A program made the position numbers and the translations under genes. A DNA stretch of 64,000 nt from Arthrobacter sp. EpRS71 (GTDB lineage: Bacteria > Actinomycetota > Actinomycetes > Actinomycetales > Micrococcaceae). Each line of letters begins with the position of its first letter. Positions within the stretch are counted from its first letter, which is position 1. Under the pieces are notes generated by a model. It ran no database searches. It was not told where the DNA came from and saw only the letters and a list, made by a program, of their open reading frames with translations. Location of the stretch: positions 248,001 through 312,000 of the forward strand of contig NZ_LNUV01000004.1 in NCBI RefSeq assembly GCF_001512285.1. The letters run 5' to 3'. This document shows positions 15,468-24,591 of this stretch, piece by piece.

Positions 15468-16393
15468 GCCTGTCCCTCCAGTTCTGCGAAGAGCGCGAGT
15501 GCCGCGGACAGGTCATCCGGGGTTTTGACGGCAACAGTCTTGACGCCTGGCATGCCGCGTTTTGCGAGCCCTGCGAGTGTGCCGGCGGGTGCCAGTTCAA
15601 TGACGCCGGTGACGCCGCGCTCAACCAGCGTTTCCATGCACAGATCCCAACGCACGGGCCGTGAGACCTGCGCGATCAGGCTTTCCACCGCTGCAGTACC
15701 TGCGGACACTTCCTTGCCGTCGAAGTTGGACAACAGCGGAACAGCCGGGTTCTGCGGTGACAAGGTCGGCTTGAGGGCTTCGAGGGCGCTGACTGCTGGT
15801 GCCATGTGCGAAGTGTGGAAGGCGCCGGCGACCTTCAGGGGGATGACGCGTGCCTTAGCCGGTGGGTTGTCCGCCAAAGCCTTGAGCTGTTCGAACGTTC
15901 CCGCGGCTACTGTTTGTCCGGCCCCGTTGACGTTGGCCGGCGTGGCGCCCGCGGCCTCAATGGCTGCCAGGACCTCGGCGGGGTCTCCGCCCACAACCGC
16001 GCTCATGCCCGTGGGCGTCACGGCAGCTGCTGCGGCCATGCTGTTGGCGCGCTCCCTAACGAAGGTCATTGCCTCGGGCTCGGTGAGGACACCGGCGAGG
16101 GCGGAAGCCGTGATTTCGCCAACGGAATGCCCGGCGAGGATGACGGGAAGGGTGCTGAGTTCCACATCGAACAACGACTTGGCAGCAACCAAGCCGGCAG
16201 CGACAATCAGGGGCTGCGCCACGGCAGTGTCCTTGATGGTCTCTTCATCCGAAGTGGTTCCGTGGGCCTTGAGGTCAATGCCTGCGATTTCGCTTAGTGC
16301 GGCCAATTGGCCTTCGACGGAGGGGAGTTCAAGCCAAGGGGCCAAAAATCCGGGGGTCTGGGAGCCCTGTCCAGGGCAGACGATTGCAAGCAC
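15464..16393 (-). CDS. fabD: Malonyl-CoA:ACP transacylase
   Basis: A 309-residue transacylase. The nucleophile Ser is in LAGHSVGEITASALAG, with the partner His in GAFHTSHMAPA and the N-terminal PGQGSQ. It loads malonyl groups from CoA onto ACP. The start is taken as the GTG at 16393, giving (M)LAIVCPGQGSQ, the usual N-terminus, with GGAAAG eight bases before it. An ATG at 16426 would add 11 residues that lie over a dyad symmetry. It is the first gene of the fab operon, about 90 bases after fasR. Confidence 0.94.
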   Translation of the reverse strand: MLAIVCPGQGSQTPGFLAPWLELPSVEGQLAALSEIAGIDLKAHGTTSDEETIKDTAVAQPLIVAAGLVAAKSLFDVELSTLPVILAGHSVGEITASALAGVLTEPEAMTFVRERANSMAAAAAVTPTGMSAVVGGDPAEVLAAIEAAGATPANVNGAGQTVAAGTFEQLKALADNPPAKARVIPLKVAGAFHTSHMAPAVSALEALKPTLSPQNPAVPLLSNFDGKEVSAGTAAVESLIAQVSRPVRWDLCMETLVERGVTGVIELAPAGTLAGLAKRGMPGVKTVAVKTPDDLSAALALFAELEGQA

Positions 16394-16426
16394 GTATCCA
16401 GCTTTCCAAATTGCCACGTGATCCAC

Positions 16427-16477
16427 TGGTGTTTTGGTACACCAAGCTCACTGGGTCAGTTTGTAGGAAGTCTACAA
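16427..16477 (-). promoter_or_regulatory. Two dyads between fasR and fabD: candidate FasR operator
   Basis: The intergenic region holds TTGTAG/CTACAA with a 5-base spacer (16461 to 16477) and TGGTGT/ACACCA with a 6-base spacer (16427 to 16444). FasR of Streptomyces is known to act on the fabDHPF promoter region. That these dyads are its sites here is inference. Confidence 0.4.
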
Positions 16478-16481
16478 CGGT

Positions 16482-17726
16482 TCAGTTCTGCGAACGTGAC
16501 GTGTGACGTTCGGGAGCGGCTTTCGGTTGGGCTGAAAGGCGGCCTACCACCAACGCCGTTTGCAGCACAAACGCTTCCCGAGGGAGCAGCGGATCCCATC
16601 CTGTCACGTCGCAGACACGCTTCAAACGGTAGCGCACCGTGTTGGCATGGACGAACAATTCGCGCGCCGTAGCCTCCAGCGAGTGGCCGAGCTCCAAGTA
16701 TGTCCCCAGGGTCTCAACGAGCCCATTCGAGGCCGCCAGCAGGGGCCTGTAAATGTTCTTGATCAGTGATCTGCGGGCCGCGTCGTCACCGGAAACAACA
16801 CGCTCCGGGAGCAGGTCGTCGGCAGCTACGGGTCGGGGTGCGGAGGGCCATGCCCGGGCTGCTGTGAGCCCGGCGAACGCAGCCTGCGCGGAACTGCTCG
16901 CCTCCAACAACGAGCTTGCTTCCGGGCCGTACACCACGGCGCCCGGGGCAAAGAGTTCACTGAGCTTGACGTAGGCGGTGTCGCGGTCATTGACGCCACC
17001 GAGGATCAAAATAAGGCGATCGCCTTGAATGCCCACCAGGGCGTCCTCCGCAAAACGTCCGGCGGTTCGGCGCAGTTCGCTGACGTAACTGGCGCTCGGT
17101 TCCGACGGCGAATTGCCCACCATTACGGTGAATCGCTCCTGTGCTTTCCAACCGAGGGCTGCGATCCTGGAGCGCAAAGCATCTGTGTTTTCACCGCGCA
17201 GAATCGCGTCAACAATCAACGCCTCGAGGCGTGTGTCCCAGGAACCGCGGGATTCCGCAGCCCGTGCATAGACATCGGCGGCCGCGAAGGCCACTTCCCG
17301 CGAGTAACGCAGCACTGCTTCACGGAGCGAGGGCTGGTCCGATTCCGGCGCAATGACGGGAACCTGGTCCTCGACGACTTCAACCACTATCCGGATCAGT
17401 TGAAGGGCCTTCTGCAGGCTGATGGAGCGGGTCAGCTCCGTAGGGGCGTTGCCGAAGACGTCGGTAAGAATCCATGAGGGCGAACTGGGCCGCTCATACC
17501 ATGTCACAAAGGCGGCTATGCCGTTTTGGGCCACCAGGCCCAAGGCCGAACGTTCATCGGAGCTCAGGCGGCCGTACCACGGCAGTGATTTCTCCAATTG
17601 CCGCATGGTGCTGGTGGACAATTGGCCCACGTTGGCGCGGAGTTGGCGCAGGGTTTCGGCCTTTTCCGGTGACAATGCCTGGGGCGCTGCCTTGCGCTTG
17701 GTGGTGGTTTTGCTCGGCTCTGCCAT
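16482..17726 (-). CDS. fasR: PucR-type regulator of fatty acid synthesis, FasR-like
   Basis: A 414-residue regulator with a CdaR/GGDEF-like middle region (including DRLILILGGVNDRDTAYVKL) and a C-terminal PucR helix-turn-helix: LFVHANTVRYRLKRVCDVTG. The gene lies directly upstream of fabD in the same direction, the arrangement of FasR in Streptomyces, an activator needed for fabDHPF expression. This synteny is the main reason for the name. The ATG at 17726 (MAEPSKTTTKRK) is preferred to one 12 codons upstream because of family N-termini. The basic N-terminal tail is Lys-rich. It is probably cotranscribed with fabD or controls it through the intergenic dyads. Confidence 0.82.
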   Translation of the reverse strand: MAEPSKTTTKRKAAPQALSPEKAETLRQLRANVGQLSTSTMRQLEKSLPWYGRLSSDERSALGLVAQNGIAAFVTWYERPSSPSWILTDVFGNAPTELTRSISLQKALQLIRIVVEVVEDQVPVIAPESDQPSLREAVLRYSREVAFAAADVYARAAESRGSWDTRLEALIVDAILRGENTDALRSRIAALGWKAQERFTVMVGNSPSEPSASYVSELRRTAGRFAEDALVGIQGDRLILILGGVNDRDTAYVKLSELFAPGAVVYGPEASSLLEASSSAQAAFAGLTAARAWPSAPRPVAADDLLPERVVSGDDAARRSLIKNIYRPLLAASNGLVETLGTYLELGHSLEATARELFVHANTVRYRLKRVCDVTGWDPLLPREAFVLQTALVVGRLSAQPKAAPERHTSRSQN

Positions 17727-17834
17727 GGAACGAGCATACGGCCCATCCCGGACAAGCTCCATTTGTGAGAAGGCTACAACTCGTGTTGTTGCTGGTCACG
17801 CCTTGGCAGGGATACCCGAACCGGGTTAAAGCCC

Positions 17835-17870
17835 GACGGCGGCCCTCACCTTGTGGTGAAAGCCGCCGTC
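17835..17870 (-). terminator. Terminator after aceE
   Basis: An 8-bp stem GACGGCGG/CCGCCGTC encloses a second small stem TCACC/GGTGA, about 50 bases after the aceE stop. On - it is followed by CTTTAACC. Confidence 0.65.
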
Positions 17871-17920
17871 GCGGTTAGTGCTCGCGTTGCTGTTGTTTGC
17901 TGGAGTTATCCGACAAACAG

Positions 17921-20698
17921 TTAGGCGTCGCCGCCTGCGCCGCCGGTGGTGCCGGCGTTCACGTCCAAGAGCCTGTACTTTTCGATCGCCTTTTCCAGCG
18001 CACCTGCTTCAACTTCTCCCTTGGCGGCGAGGAGTTGGAGGGTTTTGGCGACGATGGAGTGGGTGTCGTTTTTGAAGTAGCGGCGTGCGGCTTGGCGGGT
18101 GTCGGAGAAGCCGAAGCCGTCTGCTCCGAGGGAGGCGAAGTCGTTGGGGATGAATTGGCGGATTTGGTCGGGGACGGCTTTCATGTAGTCGGACACGGCG
18201 ATGACTGGTCCGGTGGTGTTGGCGAGTTGTTCGGTGATGAATGGGGTGCGGGCGGGTTGGCCGGGATTGAGGAAGGCGTGTTCTTCGGCGGCGAGTCCGT
18301 CGCGGCGGAGTTCGTTCCAGGAGGTCACGGAGAAGACATCGGCGGCGACTCCCCAGTCTTCGGCCAGGATTCGGGCGGCTTCGAGGGCCCAGGGCACGGA
18401 CACGCCGGAGGCGAGGATGTTCGCGGTGGGCCGGTTTCCGTTCCCAGTGGTGCTTGCGGGGGCGTCTGCGAGTTTGTAGATGCCTTTGAGGAGTCCGTTG
18501 ATGTCGAGGTTTTCCGGTTCCGCGGGTTGGGTGATGGGTTCGTTGTAGACGGTGAGGTAGTACATGACATTTTTGTCATTACCGGTGCTGGTGCCCTCAG
18601 TGTCGGGTCCGTACATTTGTTCGAGGCCGTGGCGGATGATGTGGCCGATTTCGTAGCCGTAGGCGGGGTCGTAGGTGCGTACGGCGGGGTTGGTGGAGGC
18701 CAGGATGGGGGAGTGCCCGTCGGCGTGTTGGAGTCCTTCGCCGGTGAGGGTGGTCCGTCCTGCGGTGGCGCCGATGATGAAGCCGCGGGTCATTTGGTCC
18801 GCTGCTGCCCAGAACGAGTCTCCGGTGCGTTGGAAGCCGAACATGGAGTAGAACACGTAGATCGGGACCAGGGGTTCGCCGTGGGTGGCGTAGGCGGTTC
18901 CGGCGGCGGTGAATGCTGCGACGGCGCCGGCTTCGTTGATGCCGGGGTGGATCAGTTGCCCGGCGGGTGATTCTTTGTAGGCCAGGACGAGGTCGCGGTC
19001 CACGGAGAGGTAGTTCTGGCCTTTGGGGTTGTAGATTTTCGCGGTCGGGAAGAACGCGTCCATCCCGAAGGTCCGGGATTCGTCCGGGACGACGGGCACG
19101 AACCGGGCACCGAAGTTTTTGTCCCGCATCAGGTCCTTGAGGAGCCTCACGAAGGCCATGGTGGTGGCGGCTTGTTGTTTCCCGGATCCTCGTTTGGCGA
19201 CCTCGTAGGATTTCGCCTCGGGCAGGGTCACGGGGGTGTGTTTGCGGCGGCGTTCGGGGACGAACCCGCCAAGTTCTGCCCGGCGTTCCATGAGGTATTT
19301 GATTTCGGGGGCGTCCATGCCGGGGTGGTAGTACGGGGGACGGTAGAGGTCAGCGTCGAGTTGGTCATCGCTGATGGGGATCCGGAGGTGGTCACGGAAG
19401 GCTTTGAGGTCTTCCATGGTGAGCTTCTTCATTTGGTGGGTCGCGTTGCGGCCCTCGAAGTGGGGTCCGAGTCCGTAGCCCTTGACGGTCTTGGCCAGGA
19501 TCACGGTGGGTTTGCCCTTGAATTCGGTCGCTGCCTTGTACGCGGCGTAGACCTTGCGGTAGTCGTGACCGCCGCGTTTGAGGCCCCAGATCTGCTCGTC
19601 GTCCAGGTCCGCGACCATGTCTTTGGTCTGCGGGGATTTACCGAAGAAGTGTTCCCGGACGAACCCGCCGGACTCGGCTTTGTAGGTTTGGTAGTCACCA
19701 TCGGGGGTTTCGTTCATGATTTTCACCAACGCCCCGTCGTGGTCTGCTTCCAGGAGGGAATCCCATTCCCTGCCCCAGACGACCTTGATCACGTTCCAGC
19801 CCGCACCGCGGAAGAACGCCTCCAACTCCTGCATGATCTTGCCGTTACCGCGGACCGGTCCGTCCAGGCGCTGGAGGTTGCAGTTGATCACGAAGTTCAG
19901 GTTGTCCAGGTTCTCGTTCGCGGCGAGCTGGAGCAGGCCACGGGACTCGGGCTCGTCCATTTCCCCGTCCCCGAGGAACGCCCAGACCTGCTGATCGGAG
20001 GTGTCCTTGATGCCACGGTTTTGCAGGTACCGGTTGGACTGGGCCTGGTAGATCGCGTTCATCGGGCCGATACCCATCGACACGGTGGGGAATTCCCAGA
20101 AATCAGGCATCAGGCGCGGGTGCGGGTACGAGGACAGGGCGTGGCCTTCTTTGGACTTTTCCTGACGGAACCCGTCCAAATCCTCCTCCGTCAGGCGGCC
20201 TTCCATGAACGCCCTGGCATACATGCCCGGCGAGGCGTGGCCCTGGAAGAACACCTGATCCCCACCACTGGGGTGGTCCTTGCCGCGGAAGAAGTGATTG
20301 AAACCCACCTCATACAACGTCGCAGCACCGGCATAAGTGGAAATATGCCCACCCACACCAATATCGGCCCGCTGCGCACGATGGACCATCACCGCAGCGT
20401 TCCACCGCATATACGCCCGGTACCGGCGCTCGAACTCCTCGTTCCCCGGGAACTGCGCTTCCTGGTCCACCGGGATCGTGTTCACATAATCAGTGGTCGT
20501 CACCATCGGCACACCCACCGACCTGGCACCAGCACGCTGCAACAACGAACGCATAATGTACTGGGCACGCTCGGTACCCTGCTCCGCGATCAACGCATCA
20601 AGGGACTCAATCCACTCCGCGGTCTCTTCCGGATCACGATCAGGCAGCTGGGCAGTCAACCCGCTGAGGATGTGTGAGGTCTCTTCTCCTGCAGCCAC
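17921..20698 (-). CDS. aceE: Pyruvate dehydrogenase E1 component, homodimeric type
   Basis: A 925-residue enzyme. The thiamine diphosphate motif begins [12 protein letters not shown] and runs to NCNLQRLDG (about residues 235 to 275). The family stretches [36 protein letters not shown] and [12 protein letters not shown] are all present. It decarboxylates pyruvate and passes the acetyl group to E2 in the pyruvate dehydrogenase complex. The start is taken as the GTG at 20698 because AAAGGAAGG lies six bases upstream; an ATG nine codons further out lacks a ribosome binding site. Codon use is strongly C-ending, as for a highly expressed gene, which also creates long false open frames on the other strand. 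No E2 or E3 gene is adjacent. Confidence 0.95.
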   Translation of the reverse strand: MAAGEETSHILSGLTAQLPDRDPEETAEWIESLDALIAEQGTERAQYIMRSLLQRAGARSVGVPMVTTTDYVNTIPVDQEAQFPGNEEFERRYRAYMRWNAAVMVHRAQRADIGVGGHISTYAGAATLYEVGFNHFFRGKDHPSGGDQVFFQGHASPGMYARAFMEGRLTEEDLDGFRQEKSKEGHALSSYPHPRLMPDFWEFPTVSMGIGPMNAIYQAQSNRYLQNRGIKDTSDQQVWAFLGDGEMDEPESRGLLQLAANENLDNLNFVINCNLQRLDGPVRGNGKIMQELEAFFRGAGWNVIKVVWGREWDSLLEADHDGALVKIMNETPDGDYQTYKAESGGFVREHFFGKSPQTKDMVADLDDEQIWGLKRGGHDYRKVYAAYKAATEFKGKPTVILAKTVKGYGLGPHFEGRNATHQMKKLTMEDLKAFRDHLRIPISDDQLDADLYRPPYYHPGMDAPEIKYLMERRAELGGFVPERRRKHTPVTLPEAKSYEVAKRGSGKQQAATTMAFVRLLKDLMRDKNFGARFVPVVPDESRTFGMDAFFPTAKIYNPKGQNYLSVDRDLVLAYKESPAGQLIHPGINEAGAVAAFTAAGTAYATHGEPLVPIYVFYSMFGFQRTGDSFWAAADQMTRGFIIGATAGRTTLTGEGLQHADGHSPILASTNPAVRTYDPAYGYEIGHIIRHGLEQMYGPDTEGTSTGNDKNVMYYLTVYNEPITQPAEPENLDINGLLKGIYKLADAPASTTGNGNRPTANILASGVSVPWALEAARILAEDWGVAADVFSVTSWNELRRDGLAAEEHAFLNPGQPARTPFITEQLANTTGPVIAVSDYMKAVPDQIRQFIPNDFASLGADGFGFSDTRQAARRYFKNDTHSIVAKTLQLLAAKGEVEAGALEKAIEKYRLLDVNAGTTGGAGGDA

Positions 20699-21105
20699 GT
20701 CCAACCTTCCTTTAGGCGCATGCATCGGCGCCTCAAGTCCGGCAGGGTATCTGCCCGTCGTGAACGCGTCGTGTGCGACAACTATGTTTCAACAGCCCGG
20801 TCGGATGCGCCGGGCAGGTCTTGTGAGCGCTTGGCTGCCTGTGGAACTTCTCGGGGCGATCGCCCTGCAGCCGTAGCGCTCATGGCCACTCTAGCTTTCG
20901 CGGCGTCACGATGCGTAGCCGCAGGCCCTCGCGGGCGTTGTATGTCACACTCCCGCCGCCTCCGTGACGCAAAGCACGCAATCCCCGTGGCCTCGAAACA
21001 CCTTATGGAATGCGGAATATGGCCGCTGGCTGGGACAATGGCTTGAAGCACACGCCCAAAGGGTGTTGGCTGTTAGTAATGGAAGTCACTGCAAAAGGAG
21101 GAAAC
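20699..21105. other. Divergent intergenic region between aceE and the DUF3052 gene
   Basis: About 400 bases with no supported gene. It must hold the promoters of aceE (-) and of the DUF3052-ahpE transcript (+). No RNA gene or convincing operator was recognised. Confidence 0.5.
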
Positions 21106-21525
21106 GTGAGCGAGGCCGACGCCGCCACATCGGTAAATGTGGCGGAAAGAATGGGTTTCAAAGATGGGGATCTGATTCAGGAACGCGGCTACGACGACGA
21201 CGTCGATTTCGACTTGCGTGACGACATCGAGGATGTCACAGGCTCCGAGTTGTTGGATGAAGATGATCATGACGTCGTGGATGCTGTTGTTTTTTGGTGG
21301 CGGGACGGCGACGGTGACCTTGTTGATGCCCTCATGGATTCGCTTACCAACCTGAAGGAAGGCGGAGTTGTTTGGGTGCTGACGCCAAAGTCGGGACGTG
21401 ACAACTACGTATCTCCAGCAGACATCCAGGATGCCGCGCCCACCTCGGGGCTGCACCTGACTACCTCGGCAGGTGTTTCAAAGGACTGGAGCGCCACGCG
21501 TTTGGTGCCCAAGAAGAACAAGTGA
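21106..21525 (+). CDS. DUF3052 family protein
   Basis: A 139-residue acidic protein starting at a GTG with an excellent ribosome binding site (AAAGGAGGA). Recognisable family stretches are NVAERMGFKDGDLIQERGYD, DDHDVVDAVVFWWRDGDGDL and GGVVWVLTPKSGRDNYV, ending in TSAGVSKDWSATRLVP. DUF3052 is an actinobacterial family without established function, often found near aceE and a peroxiredoxin gene as here. It has no membrane segment. Its stop overlaps the next start by four bases (GTGA), indicating an operon with the peroxiredoxin gene. Confidence 0.85.
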   Translation: MSEADAATSVNVAERMGFKDGDLIQERGYDDDVDFDLRDDIEDVTGSELLDEDDHDVVDAVVFWWRDGDGDLVDALMDSLTNLKEGGVVWVLTPKSGRDNYVSPADIQDAAPTSGLHLTTSAGVSKDWSATRLVPKKNK

Positions 21526-22019
21526 CCGAAGTCCAGCAGGCACCTGCCCCCGTGCATGTTCCCCAAGTGGGGCAGCTCGCACCGGATTTTGAACTGCTGA
21601 ATCAGTACGGCGAGCCTGTTCGCTTGACCGATTTCCGGGGCCGCAACGTTGTTGTCGTGTTCTTTCCCTTTGCCTTCTCCGGCATCTGTACTGGAGAGCT
21701 CTGTGAGATTCGCGACAACATCGCTGCCTTCGAGGATTCGGATGCCACAGTTTTGGCCATATCCGTAGACAGTAAGTTCGCCCAGCGGGCCTACGCAGAG
21801 CATGAGCATTTCGGCTTTGACCTGCTGGCAGATTTTTGGCCACACGGGGCGGTAGCAAGAAACTACGGTGTCTTCGACGAAGCCAGCGGCATGGCGTTGA
21901 GGGGAACCTTCATCATCGATGCCGCCGGCACTGTCCGCTACGTGGTTGTCAATCCTCGGGGTCAGGCAAGGGACCTGACTGAATACCGTCGGGCGTTGTT
22001 GTCCTTGACGGGTCAGTAG
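21522..22019 (+). CDS. ahpE: AhpE-type peroxiredoxin
   Basis: A 165-residue thioredoxin-fold peroxiredoxin. The peroxidatic Cys lies in FAFSGICTGELCEIRDN; AhpE proteins usually have Thr three residues before this Cys, here it is Ser. A conserved Arg further on (RGTFIIDAAGTVRYVVV) completes the active site. It reduces hydroperoxides. A second Cys four residues after the first is present, but whether it resolves the sulfenate is unclear. It starts with GTG inside the overlap with the DUF3052 gene and is followed closely by the sirtuin gene, so the three genes may form one transcript. Confidence 0.88.
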   Translation: MTEVQQAPAPVHVPQVGQLAPDFELLNQYGEPVRLTDFRGRNVVVVFFPFAFSGICTGELCEIRDNIAAFEDSDATVLAISVDSKFAQRAYAEHEHFGFDLLADFWPHGAVARNYGVFDEASGMALRGTFIIDAAGTVRYVVVNPRGQARDLTEYRRALLSLTGQ

Positions 22020-22048
22020 CGATGAGCCGCCATAGCCCCGGAGTGGGT

Positions 22049-22978
22049 ATGACTGGATTCGCCAGTATGGCACCTGCGCCGGCGGCGGAGCTGAACCCCA
22101 AGGAACTCGAAGAACTCAGGGGGGCCTCGGACCTGCTGGGGGGTAAGCGCCTGGCTGTCCTCACCGGCGCCGGGTTAAGCACGGATTCGGGGATACCTGA
22201 CTACCGTGGTCCTGGCTCTGCACCACGGAACCCCATGACCTTCCAAGAGTTCATTGGGAGTGAGGCAAACCGCAGGCGCTACTGGGCGAGGAACCATATT
22301 GGCTGGTCCCACCTCAGGCATGCCGATCCTAATGCAGGCCACGCCGCCGTCGCTCTTTTGGAACGTCGCGGCCTGATGACAGGACTCATTACGCAGAACG
22401 TGGACAGGCTGCATGAGGACGCGGGAAGCGTCAACGTGGTGGACCTGCACGGCCGCTACGACCAAGTGGTTTGCCTCAGCAACGGGCACACCTTCAGCAG
22501 GCATGTGATCGCGGCGATCCTTGAAGAAATTAATCCTGGCTTTGTCGAAGCCGCTGTGGAGTCCGGCGAAGTGGAGATGGCCCCGGATGCTGATGCGACA
22601 GTGGAGGACTCTGAGCTCATTACCTCCTTTGTCATGGCTGTTTGTCCTATTTGCGGTGGGACGTTGAAGCCAGACTTTGTCTATTTCGGCGAGAACGTCC
22701 CCAAGGATCGTGTGGCCCGCGCTTACGGGATGGTGGATAACGCCGATGCCCTCTTGGTGGCGGGGTCGTCGCTGACGGTTCAGAGTGGATTGCGCTTTGT
22801 GCGTCACTCCGCAAAAACAGGAAAGCCAGTGGTCATCATCAACCGCGGAACTACCCGCGGTGATGACTTTGCTGAGCTGAAACTGGAGCTGGGAGTTAGT
22901 GGAGCTTTGGACTACCTTGCACGCTCTTTGCCGGATCTTCCACGGGCTTCGGAGCCGATTGGTGTTTCCGGCGGTTGA
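22049..22978 (+). CDS. Sir2-family NAD-dependent protein deacylase, one zinc Cys replaced
   Basis: A 309-residue sirtuin with GAGLSTDSGIPDYRG (NAD pocket), GLITQNVDRLHEDAGS, the catalytic His in DLHGRYDQVV, and GSSLTVQSG. Sirtuins remove acyl groups from Lys using NAD. The zinc module normally has two Cys-x-x-Cys pairs. The second is intact (CPICGG), but the first reads VVCLSNGHTF, with Asn in place of the second Cys. A nearby His could substitute. The start at 22049 is favoured by GGAG five bases upstream; an ATG at 22022 would add nine residues. The long insert before CPIC is typical of the SIRT4-like (class II) bacterial sirtuins. Confidence 0.87.
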   Translation: MTGFASMAPAPAAELNPKELEELRGASDLLGGKRLAVLTGAGLSTDSGIPDYRGPGSAPRNPMTFQEFIGSEANRRRYWARNHIGWSHLRHADPNAGHAAVALLERRGLMTGLITQNVDRLHEDAGSVNVVDLHGRYDQVVCLSNGHTFSRHVIAAILEEINPGFVEAAVESGEVEMAPDADATVEDSELITSFVMAVCPICGGTLKPDFVYFGENVPKDRVARAYGMVDNADALLVAGSSLTVQSGLRFVRHSAKTGKPVVIINRGTTRGDDFAELKLELGVSGALDYLARSLPDLPRASEPIGVSGG

Positions 22979-23044
22979 TCATGTAGAGTCATTGTTCGTT
23001 GGTTGAAGCGCTGAGGAAGTAACGAAGCGTGGAGGCCGAGGTTT

Positions 23045-23120
23045 GGGTCTTTAGCTCAGCTGGTAGAGCGCCACGTTTACACCGTGGATGTCATCGGTTC
23101 GATCCCGGTAGGACCCACCA
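23045..23120 (+). tRNA. tRNA-Val (anticodon TAC)
   Basis: A full cloverleaf: acceptor GGGTCTT pairs with AGGACCC, D-arm AGCTCAGCTGGTAGAGC, anticodon stem CCACG/CGTGG around TTTACAC, T-arm with GGTTCGATCCC, and an encoded CCA end. A terminator follows at once. Confidence 0.96.
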
Positions 23121-23123
23121 AAC

Positions 23124-23167
23124 AAAACCCCGTCATTCAAGTTGTGAGACTTGGAAGGCGGGGTTTT
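23124..23167 (+). terminator. Terminator after tRNA-Val
   Basis: A stem AAAACCCCG/CGGGGTTTT followed by further Ts and TTTG, starting four bases after the tRNA. Confidence 0.8.
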
Positions 23168-23197
23168 TTGTTTCTCTGGATTTTCTTTTGCTCCATC

Positions 23198-23230
23198 TTT
23201 AATGTCAGAGCAACCTTTAATGTCAGAGCA
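23198..23230 (+). repeat. Tandem 15-base repeat containing two ATG codons
   Basis: TTTAATGTCAGAGCA occurs at 23198 to 23212 and again at 23216 to 23230, an 18-base period. Both copies are in frame with the following gene and encode Met-Ser-Glu, so the candidate start region is duplicated. Confidence 0.8.
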
Positions 23231-23540
23231 CCGCCCTACGGTCTTTTCCATGGAGCAAGTAGATATCCCCACGGTTGAGCAAGGCGCCCCGGCAGTAGTA
23301 GTGAGGGGAGGCCGCGAGTGGCCCATGGTGGTGGAACCTGTCCGCTGGTTTGAGCGGGTTGCCTGGTGGGAGGAATCCCGGCGGATGCCGCGAGGGCAGG
23401 GGCGGGTGGATGTTGAAGTGTGGCAGGTTCAGGTTCGTTTGGGAAACACCCCGGGATCCGGCATCGCCACCTGGGAATTGGTGCGGGATGGTTCCGGTGG
23501 GGGCTGGTTTGTCCGGGGCGAGGAACTCGCTGCTGCGTAG
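23202..23540 (+). CDS. Small protein resembling DUF6504
   Basis: Possible starts are the ATGs at 23202, 23220 and 23250, all in frame; none has a clear Shine-Dalgarno sequence. The first is used here (112 residues). The shared core from about 23270 has PAVVVRGGREWPM, then PVRWFERVAWWEESRR and VDVEVWQVQVRLGN. This recalls DUF6504 proteins, which in actinobacteria often sit near imuB/dnaE2 mutasome genes, as short beta-rich proteins with Trp-Trp and Glu-Val-Trp motifs. No mutasome gene is nearby, so the link to DNA damage tolerance is only by family. A 12-bp hairpin follows the stop. Confidence 0.6.
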   Translation: MSEQPLMSEHRPTVFSMEQVDIPTVEQGAPAVVVRGGREWPMVVEPVRWFERVAWWEESRRMPRGQGRVDVEVWQVQVRLGNTPGSGIATWELVRDGSGGGWFVRGEELAAA

Positions 23541-23560
23541 CGCTGGTCCTGGAAATGGAT

Positions 23561-23605
23561 GAGCTCTCCACCACGACTATTGGGGGATGCCGCGGTGGAG
23601 AGCTC
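23561..23605 (+). terminator. Hairpin after the DUF6504-like gene
   Basis: A perfect 12-bp inverted repeat GAGCTCTCCACC/GGTGGAGAGCTC with a 21-base loop, about 20 bases past the stop. There is no T tract, so it may act as a weak terminator. Confidence 0.45.
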
Positions 23606-23704
23606 GAAGATGAATATACAGAGAACTTTCGGGTTTGAAAAGTGTGGCCCATGGCAAGGGGGAGCGTGGCTGGCGCGGGCCCTTCTCCGACGTCCACATT
23701 CCAC

Positions 23705-23735
23705 TATGATGAGTAGTGTTCAGCAGATTGAACAC
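23705..23735 (+). promoter_or_regulatory. iclR promoter element with perfect dyad operator
   Basis: A -10-like TATGAT (23705 to 23710) is followed by a perfect 7-6-7 dyad GTGTTCA/TGAACAC (23716 to 23735), which would cover the transcription start. Related dyads precede the transporter gene and the divergent dehydrogenase pair. Autorepression by the IclR protein is inferred. Confidence 0.55.
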
Positions 23736-23761
23736 CCGAATTGCGATGTCGAAGGAGAATC

Positions 23762-24556
23762 ATGGCCGATTCCCGCTCCTCCCGTTCCGAAGGGCTGGGC
23801 GCCTCATCGCCGGCGCCTGCCGTTACCCGTGCCGCTGCGGTGCTGGAGGCGCTTGCTGAGTCGCCCTCGGGCCGTTTGACGCTGAGCGATCTCTCGCGTG
23901 AGCTCGGCATCCCCAAGTCTTCCACCTCCAATTTGTTGTTGGCTCTCGAGGAAGCCCGTCTTATTACCAGGCAGGGGGCGGATTTTGCCTTGGGCCGGAA
24001 GCTCGTGGAGCTGGGTGCCGCTTATCTCAGCCGGCTCGACGAGGTCCAGGAGTTCTACAAGTACTGTGAGCAGGCGCCCACGCTCTCCGGGGAGACTGTA
24101 AGGATCGCGATGCTCGACGGCGATCACGTCATCTACCTGGCGAGATACGAGGGTCATCCGGCGGTCAGGTTGACGTCCAATATCGGCGACAAGATGCCCG
24201 TTTCGCTGTGCAGTGTAGGCAAGGCGCTTCTTGCTCAGCTGCACGATCACGATATCGACTCCATGTTCCCTGATGGCATGGAGCTCCCCACGATGACTGC
24301 TAACTCACTCAAGACTGCTGAGGAGCTCAAGGCAGAGATTTCCACTATTCGTCAGCAGGGGTATGCCTTCGAGGACGAAGAGTCCACGGTGGGTGTGGTG
24401 TGCCTGGCTGTCCCGGTCCCCACGCACGGAGCTCATGGACCAAGCCTCGGCCTCTCCGTGACGGCACTGAAGGCCACGTATTCAGAGGAGCAGGGCGCGC
24501 TCATGGTCAAGGAACTCAAGGAGTTGGCGCGCTCCCTGGGCAATCCCATGGGCTAG
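23762..24556 (+). CDS. IclR-family transcriptional regulator
   Basis: A 264-residue regulator. The N-terminal winged helix-turn-helix (about residues 18 to 75) contains LTLSDLSRELGIPKSSTSNL. The C-terminal GAF-like effector domain has VSLCSVGKALLA and the typical stretch DEESTVGVVCLAVPV. IclR proteins usually control uptake and breakdown of a small organic acid, which they bind in the C-terminal domain. The ATG at 23762 is set by GAAGGAG seven bases upstream. It is followed by an MHS transporter gene, and the same dyad occurs before both genes and at 29354. The effector is probably a hydroxy- or sugar acid handled by the nearby dehydrogenases (inference). Confidence 0.9.
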   Translation: MADSRSSRSEGLGASSPAPAVTRAAAVLEALAESPSGRLTLSDLSRELGIPKSSTSNLLLALEEARLITRQGADFALGRKLVELGAAYLSRLDEVQEFYKYCEQAPTLSGETVRIAMLDGDHVIYLARYEGHPAVRLTSNIGDKMPVSLCSVGKALLAQLHDHDIDSMFPDGMELPTMTANSLKTAEELKAEISTIRQQGYAFEDEESTVGVVCLAVPVPTHGAHGPSLGLSVTALKATYSEEQGALMVKELKELARSLGNPMG

Positions 24557-24591
24557 GGCTACTGGCAGGATTAATAAATCTGATTACAACC

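Noticed and set aside
12894..16421. Long + frames opposite fabF, fabH and fabD
   Set aside because: The fab genes carry complete catalytic motifs on -; the opposite frames have none.
19172..20677. Open frame of 501 codons on + inside aceE (and 17897 to 18970)
   Set aside because: Both are shadows of the highly codon-biased aceE gene; their translations are low-complexity Gly/Val/His-rich with no family match.
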